A stretch of 33,242 bases of DNA from Chitinophagaceae bacterium (GTDB lineage Bacteria > Bacteroidota > Bacteroidia > Chitinophagales > Chitinophagaceae): positions 1-33,242 of the forward strand of contig SDZZ01000001.1 in the NCBI GenBank assembly GCA_004173255.1. The letters run 5' to 3'. The position numbers were made by a program, and so were the translations under genes. The notes under the pieces are model-generated. The model saw nothing but the letters and a program-made list of their open reading frames with translations, had not been told where the DNA came from and ran no database searches. Below, piece by piece: positions 1 through 8,447 of the stretch. Each line of letters starts with the position of its first letter. Positions within the stretch are counted from its first letter, which is position 1.

Positions 1-1821
1 ATTGACCGGTTCAACCGCATCACGGGCAGGTTTGATAAACATTATACCGAGGCCGATGGATTACAGAATAATTCGATCCTTTGCCTGCTGACCGATTCAC
101 AGGGTCGCATCTGGATCACGACACGGCTTGGTGGCCTGCACCGCCTCGACACCAATGACCGCATCACCGCATTCCAGCTTCCTTTTGGCCTTGGCCAGTC
201 GAACCTGATCTCGTTGTTTGAAGATTCAAAAAAAGTCCTGTGGATAGGGACCCGTAATGCCGGTCTTATCCGGATTGACACGGACGATCAGGTACTGCAC
301 TACCACACTGCCGAGGGCCTGATGGCTGATATTGTTTACAGTTTTTTTGAGGACAGGCAAAACCAGTTGTGGCTGGGGACCGACAAGGGACTGGTGGCCA
401 TGTCGCCCGGCAGGTTCCGTTTATTTACCACTGATTCGGGTCTGCGTTTTAATGAAACTTACCGGATCCTGGAAGACGAGGAGGGTTACCTGTGGATGAG
501 CGGCAATATCGGCATCCAGCGCATATTGCTGAATGACCTGATGAATGCAAAAAATTATGGTGGCGCAGATACGCGTGTGCGTGCCCGTCTGTTTAATACC
601 AATGATGGCATGCCCAATTCGGAAACGAATGGCGGGTTTTATCCGGCCGGATGGAAAATGAAAGATGGCACAATGTGGTTTCCCACCTCAGCGGGTATGG
701 CCGTAGTGAACGAACGGATGATTTCTGAAGAATCCAATGAACTGGATATCCATATCCAGTCGCTCCGTTATGCTGACCAGGAATTTTTCCAGGGCCAGTC
801 GATCCGCATTCCACCTGGTGTATCCAACTTCGAGATCAGGTATACCAGTATTGATTTTGCCAAAGCATCAGACATCCGTTTTTATTACCGGCTGAAGGGG
901 TTCAATGAAGAATGGACGGCTGCCGGTAACCGGCATATTGCTTACTTCTCGGTACTGGAACCGGGCAATTATGTGTTTGAAGTAAGGGCCGAACGATATG
1001 GTTATTTTTCGCCAACCGCGGTGATGAACTTTACGGTGCGGCCTTATTTTTACCAGACCACCTGGTTCAGGGCCATGGTGGCCGTGTTACTGGCCCTGGG
1101 CATCATAGGCGTTGTTGCCTGGCTGCGTCTTTCGGCAAAAAGGAAAATTGAACAACAGCAACGTATCACCATGGCGCAGATCCACGGGCAGGAAAAGGAA
1201 CGGCAGTTTATCAGCGCCGAACTGCACGACAGCGTGAACCAGCAACTGACTACTGCAAAGTTGTTCCTTGACTTCGCAAAATCAAATGAGGCCATGAGTC
1301 TGGAGCTGATGGCTAAAAGTGAAAAGGTGATCCAGTCGGTGATCAATAATATACGCACGCTCTGCAACTCCCTCACTCCCCCGAGCCTGAAAGATATCGG
1401 ACTGAAGGAAGCACTGGAAGACCTGGTGCATTCCTATGTATCGGTTGGTCGGTTCAGGGTAAACTGGAATTTCCAGATGGATCCTGCCGAACTTACGGAA
1501 GAACTGAAGTTTACCCTCTTCCGTATTACACAGGAACAGATGCAGAACGTAGTGCGCCACTCCACCTGCAAAAATGTATGGCTTGAATTTCTTTCATCTC
1601 CCACCCAGTTGCTGGTGAACATCCGCGATGATGGCCAGGGGTTTGATCCAAAAACACAACGGTTTGGACTTGGATTTGAAAACATCAAAAACCGCCTGTT
1701 GCTTTACAATGGCAAGCTCGAGCTAAAAACCGCGCCTGGTAAGGGTTGTGCATTGATGATCACAATCCCGCTCAGGAAGGTGACGCCGCTGCATCCTCCA
1801 GACCCTGTACGTCCAGTTTGA
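1..1821 (+). CDS. Two-component sensor histidine kinase with ligand-binding propeller, C-terminal part (5' truncated)
   Basis: The frame is open from base 1, so the gene begins outside the window; 606 residues are visible. The first ~210 residues carry Reg_prop-type propeller repeats (motifs such as GRIWITTRLGGL, LWIGTRNAGL, LWLGTDKGL). A Y_Y_Y immunoglobulin-like domain follows (about 250-340), then one membrane helix (about 350-375), a HisKA_3 dimerisation helix with ELHDSVNQQL (phospho-acceptor His near visible residue 409), and a HATPase_c domain (DDGQGFDP, then GLGFENIKNRL). This is the NarL-type architecture in which a periplasmic propeller senses a ligand and the cytosolic kinase phosphorylates a LuxR-type regulator. 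Seen: the domains and the missing 5' end. Known: such proteins are usually about 1000 residues long. No response regulator follows. The 3' end overlaps the convergent VOC gene by 50 bp. The ligand is unknown. Confidence 0.93.
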   Translation: MDRFNRITGRFDKHYTEADGLQNNSILCLLTDSQGRIWITTRLGGLHRLDTNDRITAFQLPFGLGQSNLISLFEDSKKVLWIGTRNAGLIRIDTDDQVLHYHTAEGLMADIVYSFFEDRQNQLWLGTDKGLVAMSPGRFRLFTTDSGLRFNETYRILEDEEGYLWMSGNIGIQRILLNDLMNAKNYGGADTRVRARLFNTNDGMPNSETNGGFYPAGWKMKDGTMWFPTSAGMAVVNERMISEESNELDIHIQSLRYADQEFFQGQSIRIPPGVSNFEIRYTSIDFAKASDIRFYYRLKGFNEEWTAAGNRHIAYFSVLEPGNYVFEVRAERYGYFSPTAVMNFTVRPYFYQTTWFRAMVAVLLALGIIGVVAWLRLSAKRKIEQQQRITMAQIHGQEKERQFISAELHDSVNQQLTTAKLFLDFAKSNEAMSLELMAKSEKVIQSVINNIRTLCNSLTPPSLKDIGLKEALEDLVHSYVSVGRFRVNWNFQMDPAELTEELKFTLFRITQEQMQNVVRHSTCKNVWLEFLSSPTQLLVNIRDDGQGFDPKTQRFGLGFENIKNRLLLYNGKLELKTAPGKGCALMITIPLRKVTPLHPPDPVRPV

Positions 1822-2248
1822 CCATCTGCATCATTGCCTTCATAACGCGCGCGGCTTTCGCCTTGTCTTTATCGCCAAGTAGCCGGGGCAGTGCCCGCGG
1901 CACCACCTGCCAGGTCACACCGAATTTATCGGTCAGCCATCCACACTGCATGTACTTGCCACCATCGCCCAGTTTTTCCCAGTAATAGTCCACTTCCTGC
2001 TGGTCGGTGCAGTCGATCGATAAAGAGAAGGCAGGGTTGAGCTGGTAATGCGGTCCGCCGTTGATCACGGACAACTGCATATCCTCCAGTTCGAACGACG
2101 CTACCAGCAATTGTCCCTTGGGTCCGGGACCGGAGTCACCGTACCGGCTGGAGCTGAGCAGCTTTGAGTTCCTGAAAATGGAGAAATAATAGTTCATGGC
2201 CTCTTCCGCCTGGTTGTCGAACCAGATAAAGGGGGTTATTTTTTTCAT
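1772..2248 (-). CDS. VOC (glyoxalase/PhnB-like) family protein
   Basis: The 158-residue protein starts at ATG with KKITPFIWFDNQAEEA and has the layout of the PF06983-type '3-demethylubiquinone-9 3-methyltransferase' group. In that group paired beta-alpha-beta-beta-beta units form a small metal-binding barrel. Recognisable segments are FIWFDNQAEEAMNYY near the start, the central ELEDMQLSVINGG stretch and the closing DKFGVTWQVVP strand. Despite the family label these proteins are not shown to be methyltransferases, and the substrate is unknown. The last 50 bp overlap the convergent kinase gene on the other strand. It is probably a single-gene unit, since the upstream gap of 366 bp holds no other gene. 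Confidence 0.85.
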   Translation of the reverse strand: MKKITPFIWFDNQAEEAMNYYFSIFRNSKLLSSSRYGDSGPGPKGQLLVASFELEDMQLSVINGGPHYQLNPAFSLSIDCTDQQEVDYYWEKLGDGGKYMQCGWLTDKFGVTWQVVPRALPRLLGDKDKAKAARVMKAMMQMVKLDVQGLEDAAASPS

Positions 2249-2614
2249 ACGATGCGTTTTTGTTTGCTAAAAGTAGGTGGAATGGATTTGGTGGAGGGAG
2301 TTGTTTGCGACAAATAAGGGGTTGTTTGGGAGATTTTTTTTTGCGGCAATCAAACGATAAAGGGTTTGCCATGGCTATACCGGCAAAGGCCCGGATATTT
2401 CGTTGGAGCTGATAGTGAACTATGGCCTATGCCGCTAGTGCCAGGCAATTCCCTTTACCGTTTGATTGGAGTCTGTGGGTTGAACTTTCCAGGCACTCCC
2501 CGATAGTTGCAAACATCTACCTTACTCCGTTCCGCCCACGCTGTCCCTGTTAGCGTCAACAAAAATCGCTCGTATTTTTTTCGGTTGGTTAAGTATCGCT
2601 TCGCGATGATTTGG
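2249..2614. other. Gene-free gap holding a long hairpin element
   Basis: No convincing coding frame was seen on either strand in these 366 bases. The gap contains the 122-bp imperfect palindrome described separately (2347-2468), a T9 run just before it, and a small 13-base hairpin (ATCGC-TTC-GCGAT, about 2594-2606) close to the end of the DinB-like gene. The remaining bases, about 2469-2590, show no feature I recognise. Confidence 0.6.
2347..2468. repeat. 122-bp imperfect palindrome (MITE-like or structured RNA element)
   Basis: Two arms of 45 bases (2347-2391 and 2424-2468) pair across a 32-base loop. The outer 18 positions match at 17 of 18 (CAATCAAACGATAAAGGG against the complement of the right arm). 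The inner ends match again, with CGGCAAAGGCC facing CGGCATAGGCC in complement, and small internal offsets lie between the two blocks. The element lies between two minus-strand genes. No clear target-site duplication and no coding capacity were seen. It could be a miniature inverted-repeat element, a REP/BIME-like repeat or a structured RNA; copies elsewhere in the genome would decide. Confidence 0.7.
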
Positions 2615-3238
2615 TCAGGTTAAGACCGGGTTAAGATCAGCGGCAGGGACTTCGCTTTCGCTGGTTTGGGGCTGGCCGAGGGCGGCAGTGGCGGCTTCCA
2701 GCGCGTGTCGGGCCTGCAGCATATGCCGTTCGGTGTGGTACACAACGAAACGCAGCGTGTCGCCCATACGTAAACGGATGAAGTGCGTCAGGGAGATCGC
2801 CGTTTTTGTTTTGGTGATATCCTTACGGAGGGAATCGATAAGAAGTGATTTCAGTTTTTCCTGTTGTTTGATAAAACGGTTAAGCGTGATGTAAGTAAGG
2901 TGCGGATTGGACGGATCCATTTTTCGCATGGTTTTAATCTTTTTGATGGATCCCTTTTTCACCCTGATCAGGTTGACAAAATAATCACCAAACAGTCCCG
3001 AGCTGAATGTGCAGTCCGACTTTGGTTGCGCCTTCGCCAGTTGCCGCTCAATCTCTGGCAGGTAAAAATTACCATACAGGTTAAGGTGCTCAATACTCTC
3101 CAGCATGCTCCAGGTGCCGGCGTTGGGTTTATAGTTCAGCGTATCGATATCCAGGTCCAGGAAACGCGTTACCTGGTCGATCGCCTGGTCTGTCAATACA
3201 ACTAGTTCATCTATCAGTAACTGATTTTTGATTTTCAT
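2615..3238 (-). CDS. DinB-superfamily protein
   Basis: The 207-residue protein is predicted to be an all-helical DinB/YfiT-like four-helix bundle. The family's metal-binding histidine pattern is visible: one His in the second helix (SIEHLNLYG, His51) and an HxxxH pair in the fourth (VVYHTERHMLQ, His168 and His172). Family members bind a divalent metal; some are thiol-dependent transferases and most have no known substrate. The ATG start is followed by a typical first helix. It lies 56 bp downstream of the Crp/Fnr-type gene on the same strand, so the two are probably co-transcribed. The tail after about residue 185 (TAALGQPQTSESEVPAADLN) is low in structure. Confidence 0.85.
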   Translation of the reverse strand: MKIKNQLLIDELVVLTDQAIDQVTRFLDLDIDTLNYKPNAGTWSMLESIEHLNLYGNFYLPEIERQLAKAQPKSDCTFSSGLFGDYFVNLIRVKKGSIKKIKTMRKMDPSNPHLTYITLNRFIKQQEKLKSLLIDSLRKDITKTKTAISLTHFIRLRMGDTLRFVVYHTERHMLQARHALEAATAALGQPQTSESEVPAADLNPVLT

Positions 3239-3294
3239 AATTTAGTTCTTTTCACAAAGATGTTTAACCGTTTTTACCTGCACCTTGATCCATG

Positions 3295-3837
3295 TCAAGG
3301 ATTCCGGACGCGGCTGAGTGTTTCCGGTGTCATGCGAAGATACGAAGCGATATATTTTAACGGGATTTCCTGGAAAAGGTTCGGGCTGCGGTTGAGTACG
3401 CGTTGAAGCCGCTCGGCAGGCGAAACGGTGAGGAGATCGCGTTCGCGGTCGATCTGCTGTACAAGTACCATTTCGAGGAAACGGGCGTAAGACAACGGCT
3501 GGTGGCGCACCAGCAACTCAATCCGTTCCTTCGGTAGCCGTTTGTAAGTTGTTTTCCTGACCGCCTCAATATAAAATTCGGATGGCCTGCCATTGATAAA
3601 AGAAGAGAGCGAGTTGACGATGGAGCCGGCATATCCGAAACGAATGGTCTGCTCCTCCAATTCCGTCAGCAGGAAAACGCGCACCGCTCCCGACAACAAC
3701 AGGTAGAGATGGTTCTCAATTTGGCCTTCGGTGAGCAGCATTACGCCGCGATCAACTGTAAGGATTTCATCCACTTCCTCAAACTCCTGCTGCAGCAGCG
3801 TGGCAAAAGCGGTATTTCCTGATTCTGTTGCGGGCAA
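3295..3837 (-). CDS. Crp/Fnr-family transcriptional regulator
   Basis: The 180-residue protein has an N-terminal cyclic-nucleotide-binding-type beta roll (about 10-115; LTEGQIENHLYLLLSGAVRVF is typical), a dimer helix and a short C-terminal helix-turn-helix ending IASYLRMTPETLSRVRNP. This is the common Bacteroidota Crp-like form of about 190 residues. The ligand is unknown, and these proteins often lack the residues needed for cAMP. The start is uncertain: a stop lies two codons upstream of the TTG at 3837, and the first in-frame ATG is about 33 codons in, which would cut the domain, so TTG is preferred. It precedes the DinB-like gene by 56 bp, a pairing that suggests a small stress or detoxification unit (inference). 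Confidence 0.85.
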   Translation of the reverse strand: MPATESGNTAFATLLQQEFEEVDEILTVDRGVMLLTEGQIENHLYLLLSGAVRVFLLTELEEQTIRFGYAGSIVNSLSSFINGRPSEFYIEAVRKTTYKRLPKERIELLVRHQPLSYARFLEMVLVQQIDRERDLLTVSPAERLQRVLNRSPNLFQEIPLKYIASYLRMTPETLSRVRNP

Positions 3838-3874
3838 TGATCAATCTTTGAACACGGAAGGTATCAAAATTTAC

Positions 3875-4090
3875 CTACCCTTCGTTTCGCCAGTTTTTCG
3901 CATCTTTTGCTTCCTTGTCACTGGGGGCGGACTGGTCATTTTCTGTTTTACCCTCACCTTCCGCTTGTTTGGCGGGTTTGTCCCCCGAGGCTTGTTTTTC
4001 CGCCTCTATGGCGTTGCGGCCATTACGGATCGACTCCCTCGTTTCATCGCTCGTTTTCGATGACGGCTCGGTTTTATCCTGCTTTTCCAT
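3875..4090 (-). CDS. Small highly hydrophilic protein of unknown function
   Basis: A 71-residue product starting at ATG, rich in Lys, Glu, Asp, Ser and Asn, with no hydrophobic segment and no Cys. It is predicted to be largely disordered and cytosolic. I do not recognise the family. It resembles in composition the small charged stress-type proteins found in this phylum. Overlapping frames on the plus strand have no domain signal. It lies between the small exported protein and the Crp/Fnr gene, all on the minus strand, and the terminator at 4108-4144 separates it from the exported protein. Confidence 0.6.
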   Translation of the reverse strand: MEKQDKTEPSSKTSDETRESIRNGRNAIEAEKQASGDKPAKQAEGEGKTENDQSAPSDKEAKDAKNWRNEG

Positions 4091-4107
4091 AACACTGGTT
4101 TTTGTGA

Positions 4108-4144
4108 TTAAAAAAGGCTGCTTCCTGGGTTTAGGAAACAGCCT
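4108..4144 (-). terminator. Rho-independent terminator of the small exported-protein gene
   Basis: Read on the minus strand, AGGCTGTTTCCT and AGGAAGCAGCCT pair around a 6-base loop (one internal mismatch; stem 4115-4144). A run of six T follows. It lies 24 bp past the stop of the 4168-4371 gene. Confidence 0.85.
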
Positions 4145-4167
4145 GAGAGTAAATTGCCTTTTAAGCT

Positions 4168-4371
4168 TTAACTTTTTGGAGGTGTTTTCCTCGTAGTGTC
4201 TTTTGGATAGCGGTGTTTGGCTGTATCCCCTTTTCGTTTACCTGGTACCGTATCGGCCTGCTCGTAAACGGACTGGGTAGAACGCTGCGTTGCATTTGAC
4301 TCTTTCGCCTGGAATGCAGAAGCTGCAAGCACCGTAACACCGATTCCCGCGATTAACATTATTTTTTTCAT
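4168..4371 (-). CDS. Small exported protein
   Basis: A 67-residue product starting at ATG. Residues 1-22 form a signal peptide (MKKIMLIAGIGVTVLAASAF, then QA). The mature part of about 45 residues is rich in Thr, Lys, Arg, Pro and Asp and has no Cys. It is probably periplasmic; no family was recognised. The terminator directly downstream suggests a single-gene transcript. The upstream 79 bases contain an inverted repeat (AGTGAT at 4375-4380 with ATCACT at 4401-4406) that could be an operator. Confidence 0.7.
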   Translation of the reverse strand: MKKIMLIAGIGVTVLAASAFQAKESNATQRSTQSVYEQADTVPGKRKGDTAKHRYPKDTTRKTPPKS

Positions 4372-4450
4372 AAAAGTGATATTTAGTCGTTGAATAATAC
4401 ATCACTCAAAGAACAAAAACGCTGCCAAGTGCGGGTGTTGCAGAGTGGGC

Positions 4451-5485
4451 CTATTTCCCGGCCTTAATCCGCGCCCCGATATCGTCCCAATTATACAGCT
4501 GGAAAGTACGGTCATCGCTCATTGCCACAAACATTCCCCGCGGAAATCCGGGAAGGGGAACATTGGTAACATCACTTCCATCGCTTTGGCGGGTGGAAAC
4601 GGGCACAATGGCAATACGATCATGCTGGTGCGGATTGGAAGACTCCCCTTCCCTTCTGTATACATTGAATGTGTTGGCCGACTGGTCGGACACCAGGATG
4701 TAGCCCTGCCCGGCGGTAGTTTTGTAAACGGAAATGCCCTCGTTGTCTTCCCGGAACTGGCCCTGGCCGAAAACTGCCAGTTCTTCGTTTCCTTTAGCCG
4801 GATCAGCAAAATATTTACGAATACCGAACTGTTCGTCCGAATAGTACACATACCCCAGTTCGTTATCTACTGCAATGGATTCAATCTCTTTCTTACCACT
4901 GTATTTCCCAAACTTCCTCACCAGCTGCATCACCGGTTTGCCGTTTTCATCCGCCAGCCTGTACTGCCATAGATAACCGTCTGCCGGGCCTGATTTCCTG
5001 CCGACAATCAGGTAAATGGAGTGGTCGGCCGGATGGGTATATACAGCAACGCCCATGGGTTGCCTGTCAGCTTCACCCTCAAAAACCGGTAATCCGCCCC
5101 CATCCACTTCGATGAGTTGTGGCAGGGTGTAAAACCGGAGACTGTTACTGCCGCGCTCGGTACAGATGGCAAGATCCAGCACTTCGGCACCCAGCCTGAA
5201 GCCATATGCCACATCCACGTTGTTGGGTCGCTGCAACCCGACAACCTTATTCACCACTTTTCCCTGCAGGTTGTACGCATACAAGCCGCCGCCGGTTTCT
5301 TTATCGGTGCCGATAATGAGGCTTTGTGAAGGATCGGCACGGTTTATCCAGATCGCAGGGTCATCTGTATCGAATGCGGTCTGCTCCGTCACCACTACCG
5401 GTTTCACCGCATCTGGTGCAATACCGGCCCGTTGGGGTGGCCTGCATCCTGTTACAAAAAGAATGGCAACGATGATTAAACGCAT
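4451..5485 (-). CDS. Beta-propeller 3-phytase, lipoprotein
   Basis: The 344-residue product has a lipoprotein signal (MRLIIVAILFVTGC, lipidated Cys14). The mature part has features of the beta-propeller phytase family: TDDPAIWINRADPSQSLIIG, TGGGLYAYNLQGK, VDVAYGF, RGSNSLRFY, NEGISVY and GYILVSDQ. These enzymes bind Ca2+ at acidic sites in a six-bladed propeller and remove phosphate from phytate (inositol hexakisphosphate). Length fits the family (about 310-380). It is the second gene after the TonB receptor at 5550-8417, 64 bp apart on the same strand. This implies hydrolysis at the cell surface or in the periplasm coupled to uptake of inositol phosphates or a chelated metal. Function is inferred from family membership. 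Confidence 0.92.
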   Translation of the reverse strand: MRLIIVAILFVTGCRPPQRAGIAPDAVKPVVVTEQTAFDTDDPAIWINRADPSQSLIIGTDKETGGGLYAYNLQGKVVNKVVGLQRPNNVDVAYGFRLGAEVLDLAICTERGSNSLRFYTLPQLIEVDGGGLPVFEGEADRQPMGVAVYTHPADHSIYLIVGRKSGPADGYLWQYRLADENGKPVMQLVRKFGKYSGKKEIESIAVDNELGYVYYSDEQFGIRKYFADPAKGNEELAVFGQGQFREDNEGISVYKTTAGQGYILVSDQSANTFNVYRREGESSNPHQHDRIAIVPVSTRQSDGSDVTNVPLPGFPRGMFVAMSDDRTFQLYNWDDIGARIKAGK

Positions 5486-5503
5486 GGGTGCTGATTTAAA
5501 AGG

Positions 5504-5540
5504 ATGTGCCGGTAACAGCTCCTGGCATTCACCGGCACAT
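5504..5540 (-). promoter_or_regulatory. Strong hairpin between receptor and phytase genes
   Basis: ATGTGCCGGT (5504-5513) pairs perfectly with ACCGGCACAT (5531-5540) around a 17-base loop. On the transcribed minus strand it is followed only by a weak T-rich stretch (CCTTTTAAATC), so it is not a full terminator. A partial terminator or an mRNA-stabilising structure that sets the receptor-to-phytase ratio is plausible. The pairing is seen; the role is inferred. Confidence 0.6.
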
Positions 5541-5549
5541 TAATCCAGG

Positions 5550-8417
5550 TTATTTACTCAGGTCGAACTTTACGCCAAGGTTAAACTTCGGACCATAGTA
5601 TTCGGTTTGTGCAGTATAGCCTTTTGTTCCCTGGTAATACCGCAGCGGCTGGTTGGTGAGGTTATTTGCTTCCGCAAACACGCGCCATTTTTTTGTAAAG
5701 GCATAAGATGCGTTGGCGTCAAGGAAAAACTGATGGCTGTAATAACGGTCATTGAAACTGTCGGCACCATAGCCTGCATCATCACTGTCATCTACGTATG
5801 ATGAGGTGTAGTTGCCCGACAGACGTACAGTCAGTTTTGGATTTTCATAACTCAATGAGGCATTCCAGATGTTTGGTGCTGCGCCGGGCAACTTGACGTT
5901 GCTACGGGTCAGGTCGCCCGACTCCGGATCAAAAATATTGCTGGCTTTGGAATGTGTGTAGGTGTAGTTGAGGTAGACGCCAAATCCTTTCCAGAATCCT
6001 GGCAGGAAGTCAAGCTGGCGCTGGATGGCCACTTCAACACCATAAACCGTAGCGCCATCACCGTTCCGACGCTGGATGAAATCATAGCGCTCGCCAGCCA
6101 GGATCGGATTATCAATGGTGGGGTAAGCTGCTGCAAATTTTTCTGATGTAAAATTCGGGTCGATATAAGTGAAGAAGAACTTATCGAGTTTTTTATAAAA
6201 CACCCCGCCGGATATAAGGCCGACAGACTTGAAATATTTTTCAGCCATCAGGTCCAGGTTCGAAGATTTTACCGGCTCCAGCGCCGGGTTACCCGCGGTG
6301 ATTTCATTGTCACCTGGCTTAATATTGAAGTACGGCACCAGGTCAAAATATTTCGGCCGGGCGAGGCTGTTGGTCCATGCTGCCTTGAGTACGAAACTAT
6401 TGCTGAATTTATACTTCAGGTTCAGGTTCGGCAGTACATCGGTGTAATCATTTTTCAGGTTGGCCGTGCCCTTGAACACTTCATCATCTTCTACAATATT
6501 ACCCGTGTAGTCCAATGCGGTGTGTTCCACACGTACGCCGATATTCATGGAAAGCTTTTCCGTAAAATCCTGTTTCAGGCTGATAAAACCCGCGCTGATG
6601 GTCTCTTTCGCGCTGTAGTTGCCGGCAAGGTATTCACCGGGTGCATCCGACTGATCGTACAGCGCACTGTTTGTCAGGTTGAGGTTGCCCAGGTATTTCG
6701 GATCGATGAATTGTCCGGCCATATATTTCCTGCCCGGATAAAAAGAGCTGCTGGTTTTATCGATCAGCGGAAGGGTGGCAATATTATCAATTTCGTTCAA
6801 TGGTTCGTATTCAAAGAAACTGTTGTTCCGTTCTTTCGTTTTGCTGCGCAGTCGTGCCCCAATTTTAAGGAAGCCGGGCTGACCCTGCACCAGTGAAGCA
6901 GGGATTTCCGCGTTGAGTTTAAAGTTGAAATCGCGTTCAAACTGGTCCTGGAACTGTTCGGTGAGTTCGGCCAGCCGGGTGTAGTCCGGCAATGCGATAT
7001 TATCCGTCAGTACCGGAAATTCTGTATCGCTGATATCCTGGTTCACCGTGATGTTTCTCAGGCTCATCGCGATATATCGTTCATTCGGCCGTTTCTCGGA
7101 AGCTTTGGCATACTGGGCACTCCAGTTCACCCGCACACGACCGAAAAGGTGGTCCCCTTTCAGCGCCAGGTTGCGTACGCGCTGGTCTTCCAGCCGACGG
7201 CCTTCATTGCGGCCATTGTCGGCACCGCCTTTGGTCTGGCGTAATACCTCGCCATTGGTATATCCAGTGATATTGCCATTGCCATCGTAGATCAGGTCAT
7301 CAGCATAGTCATCTTCATCCCCACGGTAACGATGACGCAGGCGAAAACGGTTCTCCTTGTCGTCCCTCCAGTTGTAGTTGCCATTGAGTGTGATGGTGTT
7401 CAGCGGATTGATTTTATAGTCGAGGCTGAGCCCGAGGCTACGCCGGATGCGGAGTTCATCGTATACACGAACGTCATGGTCGCTGACAAATGTTTTACCA
7501 TTTTCATCCCTGCTCCACACGGCCTCTACGTTGTCCGAACCGAACTTGTTCCGGTTGTATGAACCGCTTACCACGAATCCCAGTTTATTCTTTGCAAAAC
7601 GGTTCCCCACCACCAGGTTGGCAGTTCCCATAAAACCGTTATCACGGATCGGGTTGTAGCCTCCGGCCAGTGTACCTGATACGCGAAGGCCGTTGGGGGC
7701 AGAACGCGAGACCAGGTTAACTGAACCTCCGATGGCATCTGCGTCCATGTCGGCGGTAAGCGTTTTATTTACCTCTACGGTCTGGATCATATCAGAAGGG
7801 ATCAGGTCAAGTTGCACCCGTCGGTTGTCACCTTCAGCGGAAGGGATCCTTTCGCCATTGAATGTAACCGAGTTGAACTCGGGACCCATACCTCGAACGA
7901 TAATGTTTCGTGCTTCGCCCTGGTCGTTCTGCATGGTGATGCCGGGTACCCGTTTGATTGCGTCGCCGATGTTGGCATCGGGGAAACGGCCCATCTGGTC
8001 GGCACTGATGATATTGGTAATATTATCGCTGTTCTTCTGCTGGTTCAGCGCCCTTGCCTGTCCTTTGAGGCGGTCGCCCAATATTACCACACCTTCCGAT
8101 GTAGTGTACGAGCCGGTAAGCGATTCTGTCAGCTCGTTGTTGCCGACCGATACGGTAATGTCTTTTGTAATGGTAGAATAACCGATGTAGGAAATGGTCA
8201 GTTTATAAAGACCTCGTTTGATACCCGTAATCACCAATTCGCCGGTCTGTCCGGTAACTCCTCCAAAACTACCCGGATTGATTGAAACCGAAGCACCCGG
8301 CAGGTTGAGGTTGTCATTGTCTTTTACTTTTATGGTAACAGTGCTGGTCTGGCCCATTGCAGGAATTGCCATCAGGAACAAGATCGCCGCGAAGACCGGT
8401 GGGAAGAGGTTCTTCAT
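5550..8417 (-). CDS. TonB-dependent outer-membrane receptor of the phytase operon
   Basis: Translated from ATG 8417 the protein has 955 residues. The frame stays open further upstream to 8564, but only this start gives a signal peptide (MKNLFPPVFAAILFLMAIPA, then MGQ). Domains in order: CarboxypepD_reg-like (about 25-105; LPGASVSINPGSFGGVTGQTG), plug (about 115-240; FPDANIGDAIKRVPGITMQ, IIVRGMGPEFNSVTFNGERI, DADAIGGSVNL) and a 22-strand-type barrel ending NLGVKFDLSK. The plug resembles the large TIGR01782-like receptors rather than SusC, and no SusD gene follows. Energy comes from TonB-ExbBD. The phytase gene 64 bp downstream suggests that the substrate is phytate, a lower inositol phosphate or its metal chelate (inference from context). 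Confidence 0.92.
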   Translation of the reverse strand: MKNLFPPVFAAILFLMAIPAMGQTSTVTIKVKDNDNLNLPGASVSINPGSFGGVTGQTGELVITGIKRGLYKLTISYIGYSTITKDITVSVGNNELTESLTGSYTTSEGVVILGDRLKGQARALNQQKNSDNITNIISADQMGRFPDANIGDAIKRVPGITMQNDQGEARNIIVRGMGPEFNSVTFNGERIPSAEGDNRRVQLDLIPSDMIQTVEVNKTLTADMDADAIGGSVNLVSRSAPNGLRVSGTLAGGYNPIRDNGFMGTANLVVGNRFAKNKLGFVVSGSYNRNKFGSDNVEAVWSRDENGKTFVSDHDVRVYDELRIRRSLGLSLDYKINPLNTITLNGNYNWRDDKENRFRLRHRYRGDEDDYADDLIYDGNGNITGYTNGEVLRQTKGGADNGRNEGRRLEDQRVRNLALKGDHLFGRVRVNWSAQYAKASEKRPNERYIAMSLRNITVNQDISDTEFPVLTDNIALPDYTRLAELTEQFQDQFERDFNFKLNAEIPASLVQGQPGFLKIGARLRSKTKERNNSFFEYEPLNEIDNIATLPLIDKTSSSFYPGRKYMAGQFIDPKYLGNLNLTNSALYDQSDAPGEYLAGNYSAKETISAGFISLKQDFTEKLSMNIGVRVEHTALDYTGNIVEDDEVFKGTANLKNDYTDVLPNLNLKYKFSNSFVLKAAWTNSLARPKYFDLVPYFNIKPGDNEITAGNPALEPVKSSNLDLMAEKYFKSVGLISGGVFYKKLDKFFFTYIDPNFTSEKFAAAYPTIDNPILAGERYDFIQRRNGDGATVYGVEVAIQRQLDFLPGFWKGFGVYLNYTYTHSKASNIFDPESGDLTRSNVKLPGAAPNIWNASLSYENPKLTVRLSGNYTSSYVDDSDDAGYGADSFNDRYYSHQFFLDANASYAFTKKWRVFAEANNLTNQPLRYYQGTKGYTAQTEYYGPKFNLGVKFDLSK

Positions 8418-8447
8418 AAACAGTTTTAATTTGGCGCGAAAGTATCC

